A stretch of 13,424 nt of DNA, taken from an uncultured Pseudomonas sp. Lineage in GTDB: Bacteria; Pseudomonadota; Gammaproteobacteria; Pseudomonadales; Pseudomonadaceae. Made by a program: the position numbers and the translations under genes. The notes below the pieces were generated by a model. It worked only from the letters and a program-made list of their open reading frames with translations, did not search any database and was not told the origin of the DNA. The stretch is from positions 1 to 13,424 of the forward strand of contig CALUCI010000158.1 of NCBI GenBank assembly GCA_943914515.1, in the 5' to 3' direction. This document shows, piece after piece, positions 7,660 to 13,424 of this stretch; the stretch's first letter is position 1; each line of letters opens with the position of its first letter.

Positions 7660-7676
7660 ACACAGGCCCTACGAAC

Positions 7677-8882
7677 ATGTTCCAACCCTCTCCCTGGCGC
7701 GCGGACTTTCCCGCCATCGCCGCCCTGCAACGCCAGCATCAGACCTATCTGGACAGCGCTGCAACCACGCAAAAACCCCAGGCTTTGCTCGACGCCCTGA
7801 ACCATTACTACGGCCACGGCGCAGCCAATGTCCACCGTGCCCAGCACCTGCCCGGTGCCCTGGCGACCCAGGCCTTCGAGGCCAGCCGGGAAAAAGCCGC
7901 GCAGTGGCTCAACGCCGGTGCCAGCGGGCAAATCGTCTTCACCCACGGCGCCACCTCGGCCCTGAACCTGCTGGCGTATGGCCTTGAAGGTCGTTTCGAA
8001 GCAGGCGAGGAAATTGCCGTCAGCGCCCTCGAACACCACGCCAACCTGTTGCCCTGGCAACAACTGGCCCACCGTCGCGGCCTGAAGCTGGTGATCCTGC
8101 CGCTCGACGAGCGTGGCCAGATCGACCTCAACGCCGCCCTGCAACTGATCGGCCCGCGCACCCGACTGCTGGCGGTCAGCCAGCTCTCCAACGTGCTTGG
8201 CACCTGGCAACCCTTGCAGCCGCTGCTAGACCACGCCCATGCGCAAGGCGCGCTGACCGTTGTAGACGGCGCGCAAGGCGTGGTCCATGGCCGGCACGAC
8301 GTCAGCCGCCTGGGCTGCGATTTCTATGTCTGCTCCAGCCACAAGCTCTACGGCCCGGACGGCCTTGGCCTGCTCTACGGGCGCCATGCCGCGCTGGCCC
8401 TGCTGCGCCACTGGCAGTTCGGCGGCGAAATGGTGCAACTGGCCGGTTTTCAGGAATCGAGCTTTCGTCCCGCACCACTGGGCTTCGAAGCCGGTACGCC
8501 GCCCATCGCCAGCGTGATCGGCCTTGGCGCGACCTTCGATTACCTGGCCAGCCTCGACGCGAACGCCGTCAGCGCCCACGAAGCAGCACTGCATCGCCAC
8601 CTGCTGCGCGGCCTGCGCGACCGCGAGGGCGTTCGCGTACTCGGCGAGCCGCAAGCGGCACTCGCCAGTTTCGTCGTGGAGGGAGTGCACAACGCCGACC
8701 TCTCCCACCTGCTGACTGAACAGGGCACTGCCGTACGCGCCGGCCATCACTGTGCAATGCCGCTGGTCAACAGCCTCGGTCTGGACGGCGCGATTCGCGT
8801 GTCGCTGGCGTTGTACAACGATTCGGATGATCTGCAGCGCTTCTTCTCGGCGCTGGACCAGGCCCTGGAGTTGCTGCGATGA
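7677..8882 (+). CDS. csdA: Cysteine desulfurase CsdA (SufS-like class)
   Basis: PLP enzyme that removes sulfur from cysteine as a protein-bound persulfide and hands it to a SufE-type acceptor. At 401 aa it has the length of E. coli CsdA. Visible residues are D197 and Q200 in VVDGAQ, the PLP lysine K223 in CSSHKLYGPDGLG, and the persulfide cysteine C359 in AGHHCAMPLV, the short conserved loop of the group II (SufS/CsdA) class. The ATG at 7677 gives the family N-terminus (MFQPSPWRADFPAI). A GTG at 7623 directly after the dapD stop would translate through the stem-loop and is less likely. No strong ribosome-binding site precedes 7677. csdE overlaps the end by ATGA, so the partner is translationally coupled. 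No suf scaffold genes are nearby, favouring CsdA over SufS. Confidence 0.93.
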   Translation: MFQPSPWRADFPAIAALQRQHQTYLDSAATTQKPQALLDALNHYYGHGAANVHRAQHLPGALATQAFEASREKAAQWLNAGASGQIVFTHGATSALNLLAYGLEGRFEAGEEIAVSALEHHANLLPWQQLAHRRGLKLVILPLDERGQIDLNAALQLIGPRTRLLAVSQLSNVLGTWQPLQPLLDHAHAQGALTVVDGAQGVVHGRHDVSRLGCDFYVCSSHKLYGPDGLGLLYGRHAALALLRHWQFGGEMVQLAGFQESSFRPAPLGFEAGTPPIASVIGLGATFDYLASLDANAVSAHEAALHRHLLRGLRDREGVRVLGEPQAALASFVVEGVHNADLSHLLTEQGTAVRAGHHCAMPLVNSLGLDGAIRVSLALYNDSDDLQRFFSALDQALELLR

Positions 8883-9289
8883 GTCTTTCGCCTGGTGCGC
8901 AGGAAGCACTCGACAGTTTCAGTGCCAGCGCCGGCTGGGAACAGCGCGCACGCCTGCTGATGCAATGGGGCGAACGGCTGGCGCCATTGAGCGACGATGA
9001 AAAAAGCGAAGGCAACCGTGTTCATGGCTGTGAAAGCCAGGTCTGGCTGGTGGCCCGGCAGGACGCCGGACACTGGTCCTTTCGCGCCGGCAGCGATGCG
9101 CGCTTGATTCGCGGCCTGCTGGCGCTATTGCTGCTGCGGGTCGAGGGGCTGTCCAGCGCCGAACTGCAGCAACTGGACCTGCCCGCCTGGTTCACTCAGC
9201 TTGGCCTTGGCCGGCAGCTCTCGCCGTCACGCAGCAACGGCCTGAACGCCGTGCTGCAGCGCATGGCTCAGCTCGCTTCGGGCGGCTGA
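8879..9289 (+). CDS. csdE: SufE-family sulfur acceptor CsdE
   Basis: 136-aa cytoplasmic SufE/CsdE-fold protein that takes the persulfide from CsdA and stimulates its desulfurase activity. The acceptor cysteine is C51 in NRVHGCESQVWLVA, the diagnostic SufE loop. Other typical parts are the N-terminal helix with WEQRARLLMQWGERLAPL and the segment IRGLLALLLLRVEGLSSAEL. Its ATG overlaps the csdA stop by four bases, with GGAG 8 nt upstream inside csdA, indicating tight coupling. The 3' end overlaps the convergent tcdA by 22 nt within a palindrome. CsdE rather than SufE is inferred from the csdA pairing and the tcdA neighbour. Confidence 0.93.
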   Translation: MSLSPGAQEALDSFSASAGWEQRARLLMQWGERLAPLSDDEKSEGNRVHGCESQVWLVARQDAGHWSFRAGSDARLIRGLLALLLLRVEGLSSAELQQLDLPAWFTQLGLGRQLSPSRSNGLNAVLQRMAQLASGG

Positions 9290-9292
9290 GCC
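9265..9292. terminator. Palindrome over the convergent csdE/tcdA ends
   Basis: GGCTCAGC (9265-9272) pairs with GCTGAGCC (9285-9292). Inside, CGC/GCG pairs further around a TTCGG loop, with one T bulged. The stem includes both stop codons: tcdA TGA at 9268-9270 on the minus strand and csdE TGA at 9287-9289. It fits a bidirectional terminator or mRNA end-stabiliser, although neither side has a T-run. Confidence 0.5.
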
Positions 9293-10092
9293 TTGACCCG
9301 CTCGGCGGGACGCCGCGCGCCGGCCACCAGTTTTTCCACCGCCTTGCTCGCGGCGACCATGCCGAAGGTCGCCGTGACCATCATCACCGCACCAAAACCG
9401 CCGGAACAGTCCAGCCTGACCCCTTCACCGACAAAGCTCTTCTGCAGGCACACGCTGCCGTCGCCCTTCGGGTAACGCAGTTGCTCGGTGGAGAACACAC
9501 AGGGCACGCCATAGTTGCGGCTGACATTGCGCGAGAAGTTGTAATCGCGGCGCAGCGTCGAGCGCACGCGCGAGGCCAGCGGGTCGTTGACCGTCTTGTT
9601 GAGGTCGGCAACCTGCACCTGGGTCGGGTCGATCTGCCCGCCAGCGCCACCGGTACTGATAACAGTGATCTTGCGCCGCTTGCACCAGGAGATCAGTGCC
9701 GCCTTGGACATCACGCTGTCGATGCAGTCGATCACGCAGTCGATCTGTTCGGTGATGTACTCGGCCATGGTGTCGCGGGTCACGTAGTCAGCCACGGCGT
9801 GCACGGTGCAGTCCGGATTGATCGCGCGCAAGCGCTCGGCGGTCGCCTCGACCTTGGCCCGGCCGATATTGCCTTCCAGTGCGTGCAATTGCCGGTTGCT
9901 GTTGCTGACGCAGACATCGTCGAGGTCGAACAGCGAGATCTCGCCCACCCCGCTGCGCGCCATCGCTTCCGCCGCCCAGGAGCCAACCCCGCCGATCCCG
10001 ACGATCGCCACATGAGCCGCGCGCAACCGTTGCAGGCCGTCGATGCCGTACAGCCGGGCAACGCCGGCAAACCGTGGATCCTCTGTACTCAT
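9268..10092 (-). CDS. tcdA: tRNA threonylcarbamoyladenosine dehydratase TcdA (CsdL)
   Basis: ATP-dependent E1-like enzyme that dehydrates t6A37 of ANN-decoding tRNAs to cyclic t6A. From the ATG at 10092 it is 274 aa, close to E. coli TcdA. The Rossmann nucleotide-binding loop is GIGGVGSW (G32-G37), followed by the acidic FDLDDVCVSNSNRQ segment typical of the ThiF/MoeB/UBA fold. The C-terminal part has DCSGGFGAVMMVTATFGMVAA. AGGG lies 7 nt before the ATG, and a consensus promoter is 20-50 nt upstream. A longer in-frame version starting at 10134 would begin upstream of the promoter's expected +1, so it is rejected. The gene is convergent with csdAE, whereas E. coli has csdA-csdE-tcdA in one direction; the functional link is therefore kept by position, not co-transcription. 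Confidence 0.93.
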   Translation of the reverse strand: MSTEDPRFAGVARLYGIDGLQRLRAAHVAIVGIGGVGSWAAEAMARSGVGEISLFDLDDVCVSNSNRQLHALEGNIGRAKVEATAERLRAINPDCTVHAVADYVTRDTMAEYITEQIDCVIDCIDSVMSKAALISWCKRRKITVISTGGAGGQIDPTQVQVADLNKTVNDPLASRVRSTLRRDYNFSRNVSRNYGVPCVFSTEQLRYPKGDGSVCLQKSFVGEGVRLDCSGGFGAVMMVTATFGMVAASKAVEKLVAGARRPAERVKAQPPEAS

Positions 10093-10119
10093 GGCCCAAC
10101 CCTGAAAAAACCGGCGCGC

Positions 10120-10148
10120 ATTATAGGCTCCCACGCAGGCAATGACAG
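10120..10148 (-). promoter_or_regulatory. Sigma70 promoter for tcdA
   Basis: On the minus strand, CTGTCA (10148-10143) is followed after 17 nt by a perfect TATAAT (10125-10120). Transcription would start near 10113, leaving a leader of about 20 nt with the ribosome-binding site. The -35 matches TTGACA at four of six positions. Confidence 0.65.
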
Positions 10149-10267
10149 CCTGCCTTGACAGGCTTCGGACGACCCGCGCATTGGTAATGATGGCAACAAT
10201 GCTGCTTTAATGTCCTCCACCCAGTCCTACGCTGCAAAAAGTCTTGGACGACAACCAACGGGACGCA

Positions 10268-10294
10268 GAACTTCACCCTCTGTAACCAATCCAA
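10268..10294 (+). promoter_or_regulatory. Candidate AlgU (sigma-22/sigma-E-like) promoter for the glucan synthase gene
   Basis: GAACTT (10268-10273), a 16-nt spacer, then TCCAA (10290-10294). The known AlgU/sigma-E pattern is GAACTT-N16/17-TCtgA or TCaaA, so the -35 is exact and the -10 keeps TC and the last A. The leader would be about 95 nt. No convincing sigma70 promoter was seen on this strand between 10093 and 10393. This is a motif match only. Confidence 0.45.
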
Positions 10295-10393
10295 GTGCTG
10301 TCCGGTCAACGTTCGTCAGCCACTGACCTGTCGCCACCCTGGATCCGCGCTTTCGGCGCTGGCCCGTTCCACTCTCCGGAACCCGAACTATCT

Positions 10394-12982
10394 ATGTCAT
10401 CGCGTAAATTTGGTCTCAACCTGGTGATCGTCATGGCGATCGCCGCGCTATTCACCGGGTTCTGGGCGTTGATCAACCGCCCGGTTTCCGCCCCCGACTG
10501 GCCGGAGCAGATCTCCGGCTTTTCCTATTCACCGTTCCGCCAGGGTGAAAGCCCGCAAAAGGGCCAGTACCCGACCGAGGCGGAAATGCGTGAAGACCTC
10601 GAGCAACTGAGCAAACTCACCGACAGCATCCGTACCTACACCGTCGAAGGCACCCAGGCGGAAATCCCGCGACTGGCCGAAGAGTTCGGCCTGCGGGTAA
10701 CCCTCGGCGTGTGGATCAGCCCGGACCTGGAGCGCAACGAGGCGGAAATCCAGAAGGCCATCGAACTGGCCAACACCTCGCGCAGCGTCGTGCGGGTGGT
10801 GGTGGGCAACGAGGCGATCTTCCGCAAGGAAATCACCCCCGAGGACCTGATCACGTACATGGACCGGGTCCGTGCGGCCGTGAAGGTGCCAGTCACCACC
10901 AGCGAGCAGTGGCACATCTGGGAGAAGAACCCGCAACTGGCCAAACACGCCGACCTGATCGCCGCGCACATCCTGCCGTACTGGGAATTCATTCCGATGA
11001 AGGACGCCGGGCAGTTCGTTCTCGACCGCGCCCGCGACCTCAAGCGTCTGTTCCCGCGCAAACCGCTGCTGCTGTCCGAAGTCGGCTGGCCGAGCAACGG
11101 GCGCATGCGCGGCGGCGCCGACGCCACGCCGGCAGACCAGGCCATCTACCTGCGCACACTGGTCAACAAACTCAACCGCCAGGGCTACAACTACTTCGTC
11201 ATCGAAGCCTACGACCAGCCGTGGAAAGCCAGTGACGAAGGCTCCGTCGGCGCCTACTGGGGCGTGTTCAACGCCGCGCGCCAGCAGAAATTCAATTTCG
11301 AAGGACCGGTAGTGGCCATCCCGCAATGGCGCGTGCTGGCGGTAGGCTCGGTGGTCCTGGCGATGCTCTCGCTGACCCTGCTACTGATCGACGGCTCGGC
11401 CCTGCGCCAGCGCGGGCGGACCTTCCTGACCTTCATCGCCTTTCTCTGCGGCTCGGTGCTGGTGTGGATCGGCTATGACTACAGCCAGCAGTACAGCACC
11501 TGGTTCAGCCTGACGGTGGGCTTCCTCCTCGCCCTCGGCGCGCTGGGGGTGTTCATTGTGCTGCTGACCGAGGCCCACGAACTGGCCGAAACCGTCTGGA
11601 ACAAGCGCCGCCGGGAGTTCCTGCCCGTGCATTCGGACGAAGCCTACCGGCCGAAAGTCTCGGTGCATGTGCCGTGCTACAACGAGCCGCCGGAGATGGT
11701 CAAACAGACCCTCAACGCCCTCGCCGCCCTGGACTATCCGGACTATGAAGTCCTGATCATCGACAACAACACCAAGGATCCGGCGGTCTGGGAGCCGATC
11801 AAGGCCCACTGCGAAATGCTCGGTGAGCGCTTCAAGTTCTTCCACGTCGCGCCACTGGCCGGCTTCAAGGGCGGCGCGCTGAACTACCTGATCCCGCATA
11901 CCGCCAAGGATGCCGAAGTGATCGCGGTGATCGACTCGGACTACTGCGTCGACCGCAACTGGCTCAAGCACATGGTGCCGCACTTCGCCGACCCGAAAAT
12001 CGCCGTGGTGCAGTCGCCCCAGGATTACCGCGACCAGAACGAAAGCACCTTCAAGAAGCTCTGCTACGCCGAATACAAAGGCTTCTTCCATATCGGCATG
12101 GTCACCCGCAACGACCGCGACGCGATCATCCAGCACGGCACCATGACCATGACCCGGCGCTCGGTGCTCGAAGAGCTGGGCTGGGCCGACTGGTGCATCT
12201 GCGAGGATGCCGAACTGGGTCTGCGCGTGTTCGAAAAAGGCTACTCGGCGGCCTACGCCCACCACAGCTACGGCAAGGGGTTGATGCCCGACACCTTCAT
12301 CGACTTCAAGAAACAGCGTTTCCGCTGGGCCTACGGTGCGATCCAGATCATCAAGCGCCACACCGCCAGCCTGCTGCGTGGCAAGGACACCCAACTGACC
12401 CGTGGCCAGCGCTACCACTTCCTCGCGGGCTGGCTGCCGTGGGTGGCCGATGGCATGAACATCTTCTTCACCATGGGCGCCCTGCTCTGGTCGGCGGCGA
12501 TGATCATCGTGCCGCAGCGGGTCGATCCGCCGCTGTTGATCTTCGCGATCCCGCCACTGGCGCTGTTCGTGTTCAAGGTCGGCAAGATCATCTTCCTGTA
12601 TCGCCGCGCGGTCGGGGTCAACCTGAAGGACGCCTTCGCAGCCGCCCTGGCCGGGTTGGCGCTGTCGCATACCATCGCCAAGGCGGTGCTGTATGGATTC
12701 TTCACCAGCAGCATTCCGTTCTTCCGGACGCCGAAGAACGCCGACAGCCACGGTGTGCTGGTGGCGTTGTCCGAGGCGCGTGAGGAGCTGTTCATCATGC
12801 TGCTGTTGTGGGGGGCGGCGGCGGGGATCTATCTGGTCCAGGGCCTGCCGAGCAATGACATGCGTTTCTGGGTGACGATGCTGCTGGTGCAGTCGCTGCC
12901 GTACGTTGCGGCGCTGGTCATGGCGTTGCTGTCGTCGCTGCCGAAACCGGTCGAGACGACGGAGCCGGCGCAGGCTGCATAG
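10394..12982 (+). CDS. ndvB: NdvB-like membrane beta-glucan synthase: GH17-like transglycosylase domain fused to GT2 glycosyltransferase
   Basis: 862-aa inner-membrane enzyme. An N-terminal helix (about 5-26) precedes a GH17-like domain (about 33-310) with both catalytic glutamates: E140 in VVGNEAIF and E229 in LSEVGWPSNG. Three helices (about 313-334, 342-360, 369-392) lead to a processive GT2 domain (about 420-650) with D457 (LIIDNN), DSD at 514-516, E604-D605 (CICEDAELG) and QRFRW at 641-645. About five more helices finish the protein. The topology puts GH17 in the periplasm and GT2 in the cytoplasm. P. aeruginosa NdvB has this architecture and makes periplasmic glucans linked to biofilm antibiotic tolerance; bacterial GH17 domains of this type act as beta-1,3-glucan transglycosylases. 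Start 10394 is preferred over an in-frame GTG at 10295 because a membrane helix follows at once; the ribosome-binding site (GGAA, 12 nt away) is weak. Confidence 0.9.
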   Translation: MSSRKFGLNLVIVMAIAALFTGFWALINRPVSAPDWPEQISGFSYSPFRQGESPQKGQYPTEAEMREDLEQLSKLTDSIRTYTVEGTQAEIPRLAEEFGLRVTLGVWISPDLERNEAEIQKAIELANTSRSVVRVVVGNEAIFRKEITPEDLITYMDRVRAAVKVPVTTSEQWHIWEKNPQLAKHADLIAAHILPYWEFIPMKDAGQFVLDRARDLKRLFPRKPLLLSEVGWPSNGRMRGGADATPADQAIYLRTLVNKLNRQGYNYFVIEAYDQPWKASDEGSVGAYWGVFNAARQQKFNFEGPVVAIPQWRVLAVGSVVLAMLSLTLLLIDGSALRQRGRTFLTFIAFLCGSVLVWIGYDYSQQYSTWFSLTVGFLLALGALGVFIVLLTEAHELAETVWNKRRREFLPVHSDEAYRPKVSVHVPCYNEPPEMVKQTLNALAALDYPDYEVLIIDNNTKDPAVWEPIKAHCEMLGERFKFFHVAPLAGFKGGALNYLIPHTAKDAEVIAVIDSDYCVDRNWLKHMVPHFADPKIAVVQSPQDYRDQNESTFKKLCYAEYKGFFHIGMVTRNDRDAIIQHGTMTMTRRSVLEELGWADWCICEDAELGLRVFEKGYSAAYAHHSYGKGLMPDTFIDFKKQRFRWAYGAIQIIKRHTASLLRGKDTQLTRGQRYHFLAGWLPWVADGMNIFFTMGALLWSAAMIIVPQRVDPPLLIFAIPPLALFVFKVGKIIFLYRRAVGVNLKDAFAAALAGLALSHTIAKAVLYGFFTSSIPFFRTPKNADSHGVLVALSEAREELFIMLLLWGAAAGIYLVQGLPSNDMRFWVTMLLVQSLPYVAALVMALLSSLPKPVETTEPAQAA

Positions 12983-12984
12983 CT

Positions 12985-13036
12985 GTAGGAGCTGGCTTGC
13001 CAGCGATGAGGTCCTTCGCTACAGGCCTCATCGCTG
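12985..13036 (+). repeat. REP element 5 with downstream inverted half
   Basis: GTAGGAGCTGGCTTGCCAGC then GATGAGG, beginning three bases after the ndvB stop. CAGCGATGAGG (13001-13011) is perfectly repeated in inverse as CCTCATCGCTG (13026-13036), giving an 11-bp stem with a 14-nt loop. It may protect or terminate the ndvB transcript. Confidence 0.75.
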
Positions 13037-13072
13037 TATGGAGTTTGATGTGCCGCTGGCTTGGCTGCCGGC

Positions 13073-13137
13073 ACTGTGGGTTTATCCATTTTTTATGGCG
13101 CGGCTGCCGGCCCCTTCCGCCTCTACGGCGGGCCGAT
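13073..13137 (+). repeat. Right-end repeat, copy A
   Basis: Shares a 38-nt identical block (13100-13137) with 13374-13411, and weaker similarity upstream at the same 274-nt offset (ttatccatt at 13082-13090). The block contains a hairpin, CCGCC-tctac-GGCGG (13117-13131). It is unlike the REP elements. Confidence 0.75.
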
Positions 13138-13170
13138 CCAGTGCTAAGCCGGCCGCCTCGCCACATCACC

Positions 13171-13211
13171 GTAGGAGCGGCCGGGCGGCGCTCCGCTTCA
13201 GCCGCGAGGCG
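13171..13211 (+). repeat. REP element 6, with enlarged stem-loop
   Basis: Begins GTAGGAGCGGC and ends TTCAGCCGCGAGGCG like element 1, but carries about 15 extra bases between these parts. The extra bases create GGAGCG/CGCTCC pairing. It looks like a REP altered by an internal insertion or by fusion of two partial copies. Confidence 0.65.
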
Positions 13212-13225
13212 TCGGAGAGTTCACC

Positions 13226-13255
13226 AGCGCTTCGCGGGTAAACCCGCTCCTACGG
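13226..13255 (-). repeat. REP element 7 (inverted)
   Basis: On the minus strand it reads CCGTAGGAGCGGGTTTACCC then GCGAAGCGC, a very common P. putida-group REP form with the stem GCGGGT-tt-ACCCGC. Confidence 0.85.
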
Positions 13256-13282
13256 TGTTCCCTGCCAGCCGCAGCGACGACC

Positions 13283-13323
13283 TCGTGGGAGCCGGTCTTG
13301 CCGGCGATGAGGCCAGCAGGAAC
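13283..13323 (+). repeat. REP element 8, inverted identical copy of 3438-3478
   Basis: GTGGGAGCCGGTCTTGCCGG core with flanks. All 41 bases match the reverse complement of 3438-3478, so the identity extends beyond the usual REP core to GGCCAGCAGGAAC. Confidence 0.85.
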
Positions 13324-13346
13324 AACACCGCTGCCTTGCCGGACGC

Positions 13347-13424
13347 CATGGGGGCTTATCCATTCGATGTGGTGCGGCTGCCGGCCCCTTCCGCCTCTAC
13401 GGCGGGCCGATTTTGTCTTGGCAA
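13347..13424 (+). repeat. Right-end repeat, copy B (runs to window edge)
   Basis: Second copy of the 38-nt identical block (13374-13411). It is followed by TTTTGTCTTGGCAA, which resembles the start of another widespread Pseudomonas intergenic repeat that usually continues with a complementary AAAAG arm. The repeat is cut by the window end, so its full extent is unknown. Confidence 0.65.

Larger units (their letters stand above)
13037..13424. other. Non-coding right end: mixed repeats, no gene seen
   Basis: No open frame here has a credible start, ribosome-binding site or recognisable product, and no tRNA or rRNA is seen. The stretch consists of three REP-type elements lying between two copies of a second repeat family, described separately. 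The next gene must begin beyond the window. Confidence 0.7.

Noticed and set aside
6570..8210. 546-codon minus-strand frame spanning dapD and the start of csdA
   Set aside because: It covers two securely identified genes in antisense and crosses their junction. The composition is that of a shadow frame, with no recognisable motif.
10155..10190. Sigma70 promoter for ndvB from TTGACA at 10155-10160
   Set aside because: The -35 is perfect, but the only TAAT-like box (10185-10190) is 24 nt away, which is too far for a normal spacer.
10295..10393. GTG start at 10295 for the glucan synthase
   Set aside because: It overlaps the expected transcription start of the candidate AlgU promoter and adds 33 residues lacking family resemblance before MSSRKFGLNL.
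11381..12751. 456-codon minus-strand frame inside ndvB
   Set aside because: Antisense to intact GT2 motifs. The Asp/Val/His/Gln-rich composition mirrors the codon bias of the sense gene.
12906..13241. Plus-strand frame running from the ndvB end into the REP region
   Set aside because: Cys/Arg-rich shadow of ndvB that continues into non-coding repeats; not a gene.
12985..13323. CRISPR-like array
   Set aside because: The repeats alternate in orientation, differ in core sequence and have irregular spacing, which fits REP/BIME elements rather than CRISPR. No cas genes are present.

Overview
The window is GC-rich, gene-dense chromosomal DNA from a Pseudomonas, most likely of the P. putida/P. fluorescens group. 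Two things point there: the housekeeping proteins read as Pseudomonas orthologues (GlnD, DapC, DapD, CsdA/CsdE, TcdA, an NdvB-like GH17-GT2 enzyme), and two intergenic blocks hold REP elements of the GTAGGAGCGGC... / GTGGGAGCCGG... type common in that group. There is no phage, transposase, toxin-antitoxin, CRISPR or secondary-metabolite locus. This is core genome, and I found no new multi-gene system.

Layout. 1-3327 (+): the 3' three-quarters of glnD (PII uridylyl-removing/transferase, nitrogen sensing), then dapC (succinyl-DAP aminotransferase) 23 nt downstream. 3328-3573: four alternating REP elements. 3574-5220 (-): a CPA1-type Na+/H+ antiporter. 5221-5441: a divergent intergenic region with repeated CTGACA/TGACAC half-sites. 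5442-6086 (+): nicotinamidase pncA, ending in a hairpin. 6201-6548 (+): a YffB/Spx-type ArsC-family protein with a structured leader, then dapD (6588-7622) 39 nt further on. 7631-7659: a perfect 12-bp stem-loop. 7677-9289 (+): csdA and csdE, overlapping by 4 nt (ATGA). 9268-10092 (-): tcdA, convergent with csdE and overlapping it by 22 nt inside a palindrome. 10093-10393: divergent region with a good sigma70 promoter for tcdA and a candidate AlgU (sigma-E-like) promoter for the next gene. 10394-12982 (+): a large membrane beta-glucan synthase (NdvB-like). 12983-13424: non-coding, with REP elements lying between two copies of a second repeat.

How the genes fit together. dapC and dapD catalyse two consecutive steps of the succinylase branch of diaminopimelate/lysine synthesis. 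They sit on either side of an ion antiporter, an NAD-salvage enzyme and a thioredoxin-fold protein. CsdA and CsdE form a cysteine desulfurase/sulfur acceptor pair, and TcdA makes cyclic t6A in tRNA and is genetically linked to CsdA/CsdE in E. coli. The NdvB-like enzyme probably makes and remodels periplasmic beta-glucans.

The points most worth a second look are regulatory or structural: the candidate AlgU promoter ahead of the glucan synthase, the half-site cluster between antiporter and pncA, the leader hairpin and mini-ORF before yffB, the stem-loop between dapD and csdA, the palindromic csdE/tcdA overlap, and the repeat architecture at the right edge.
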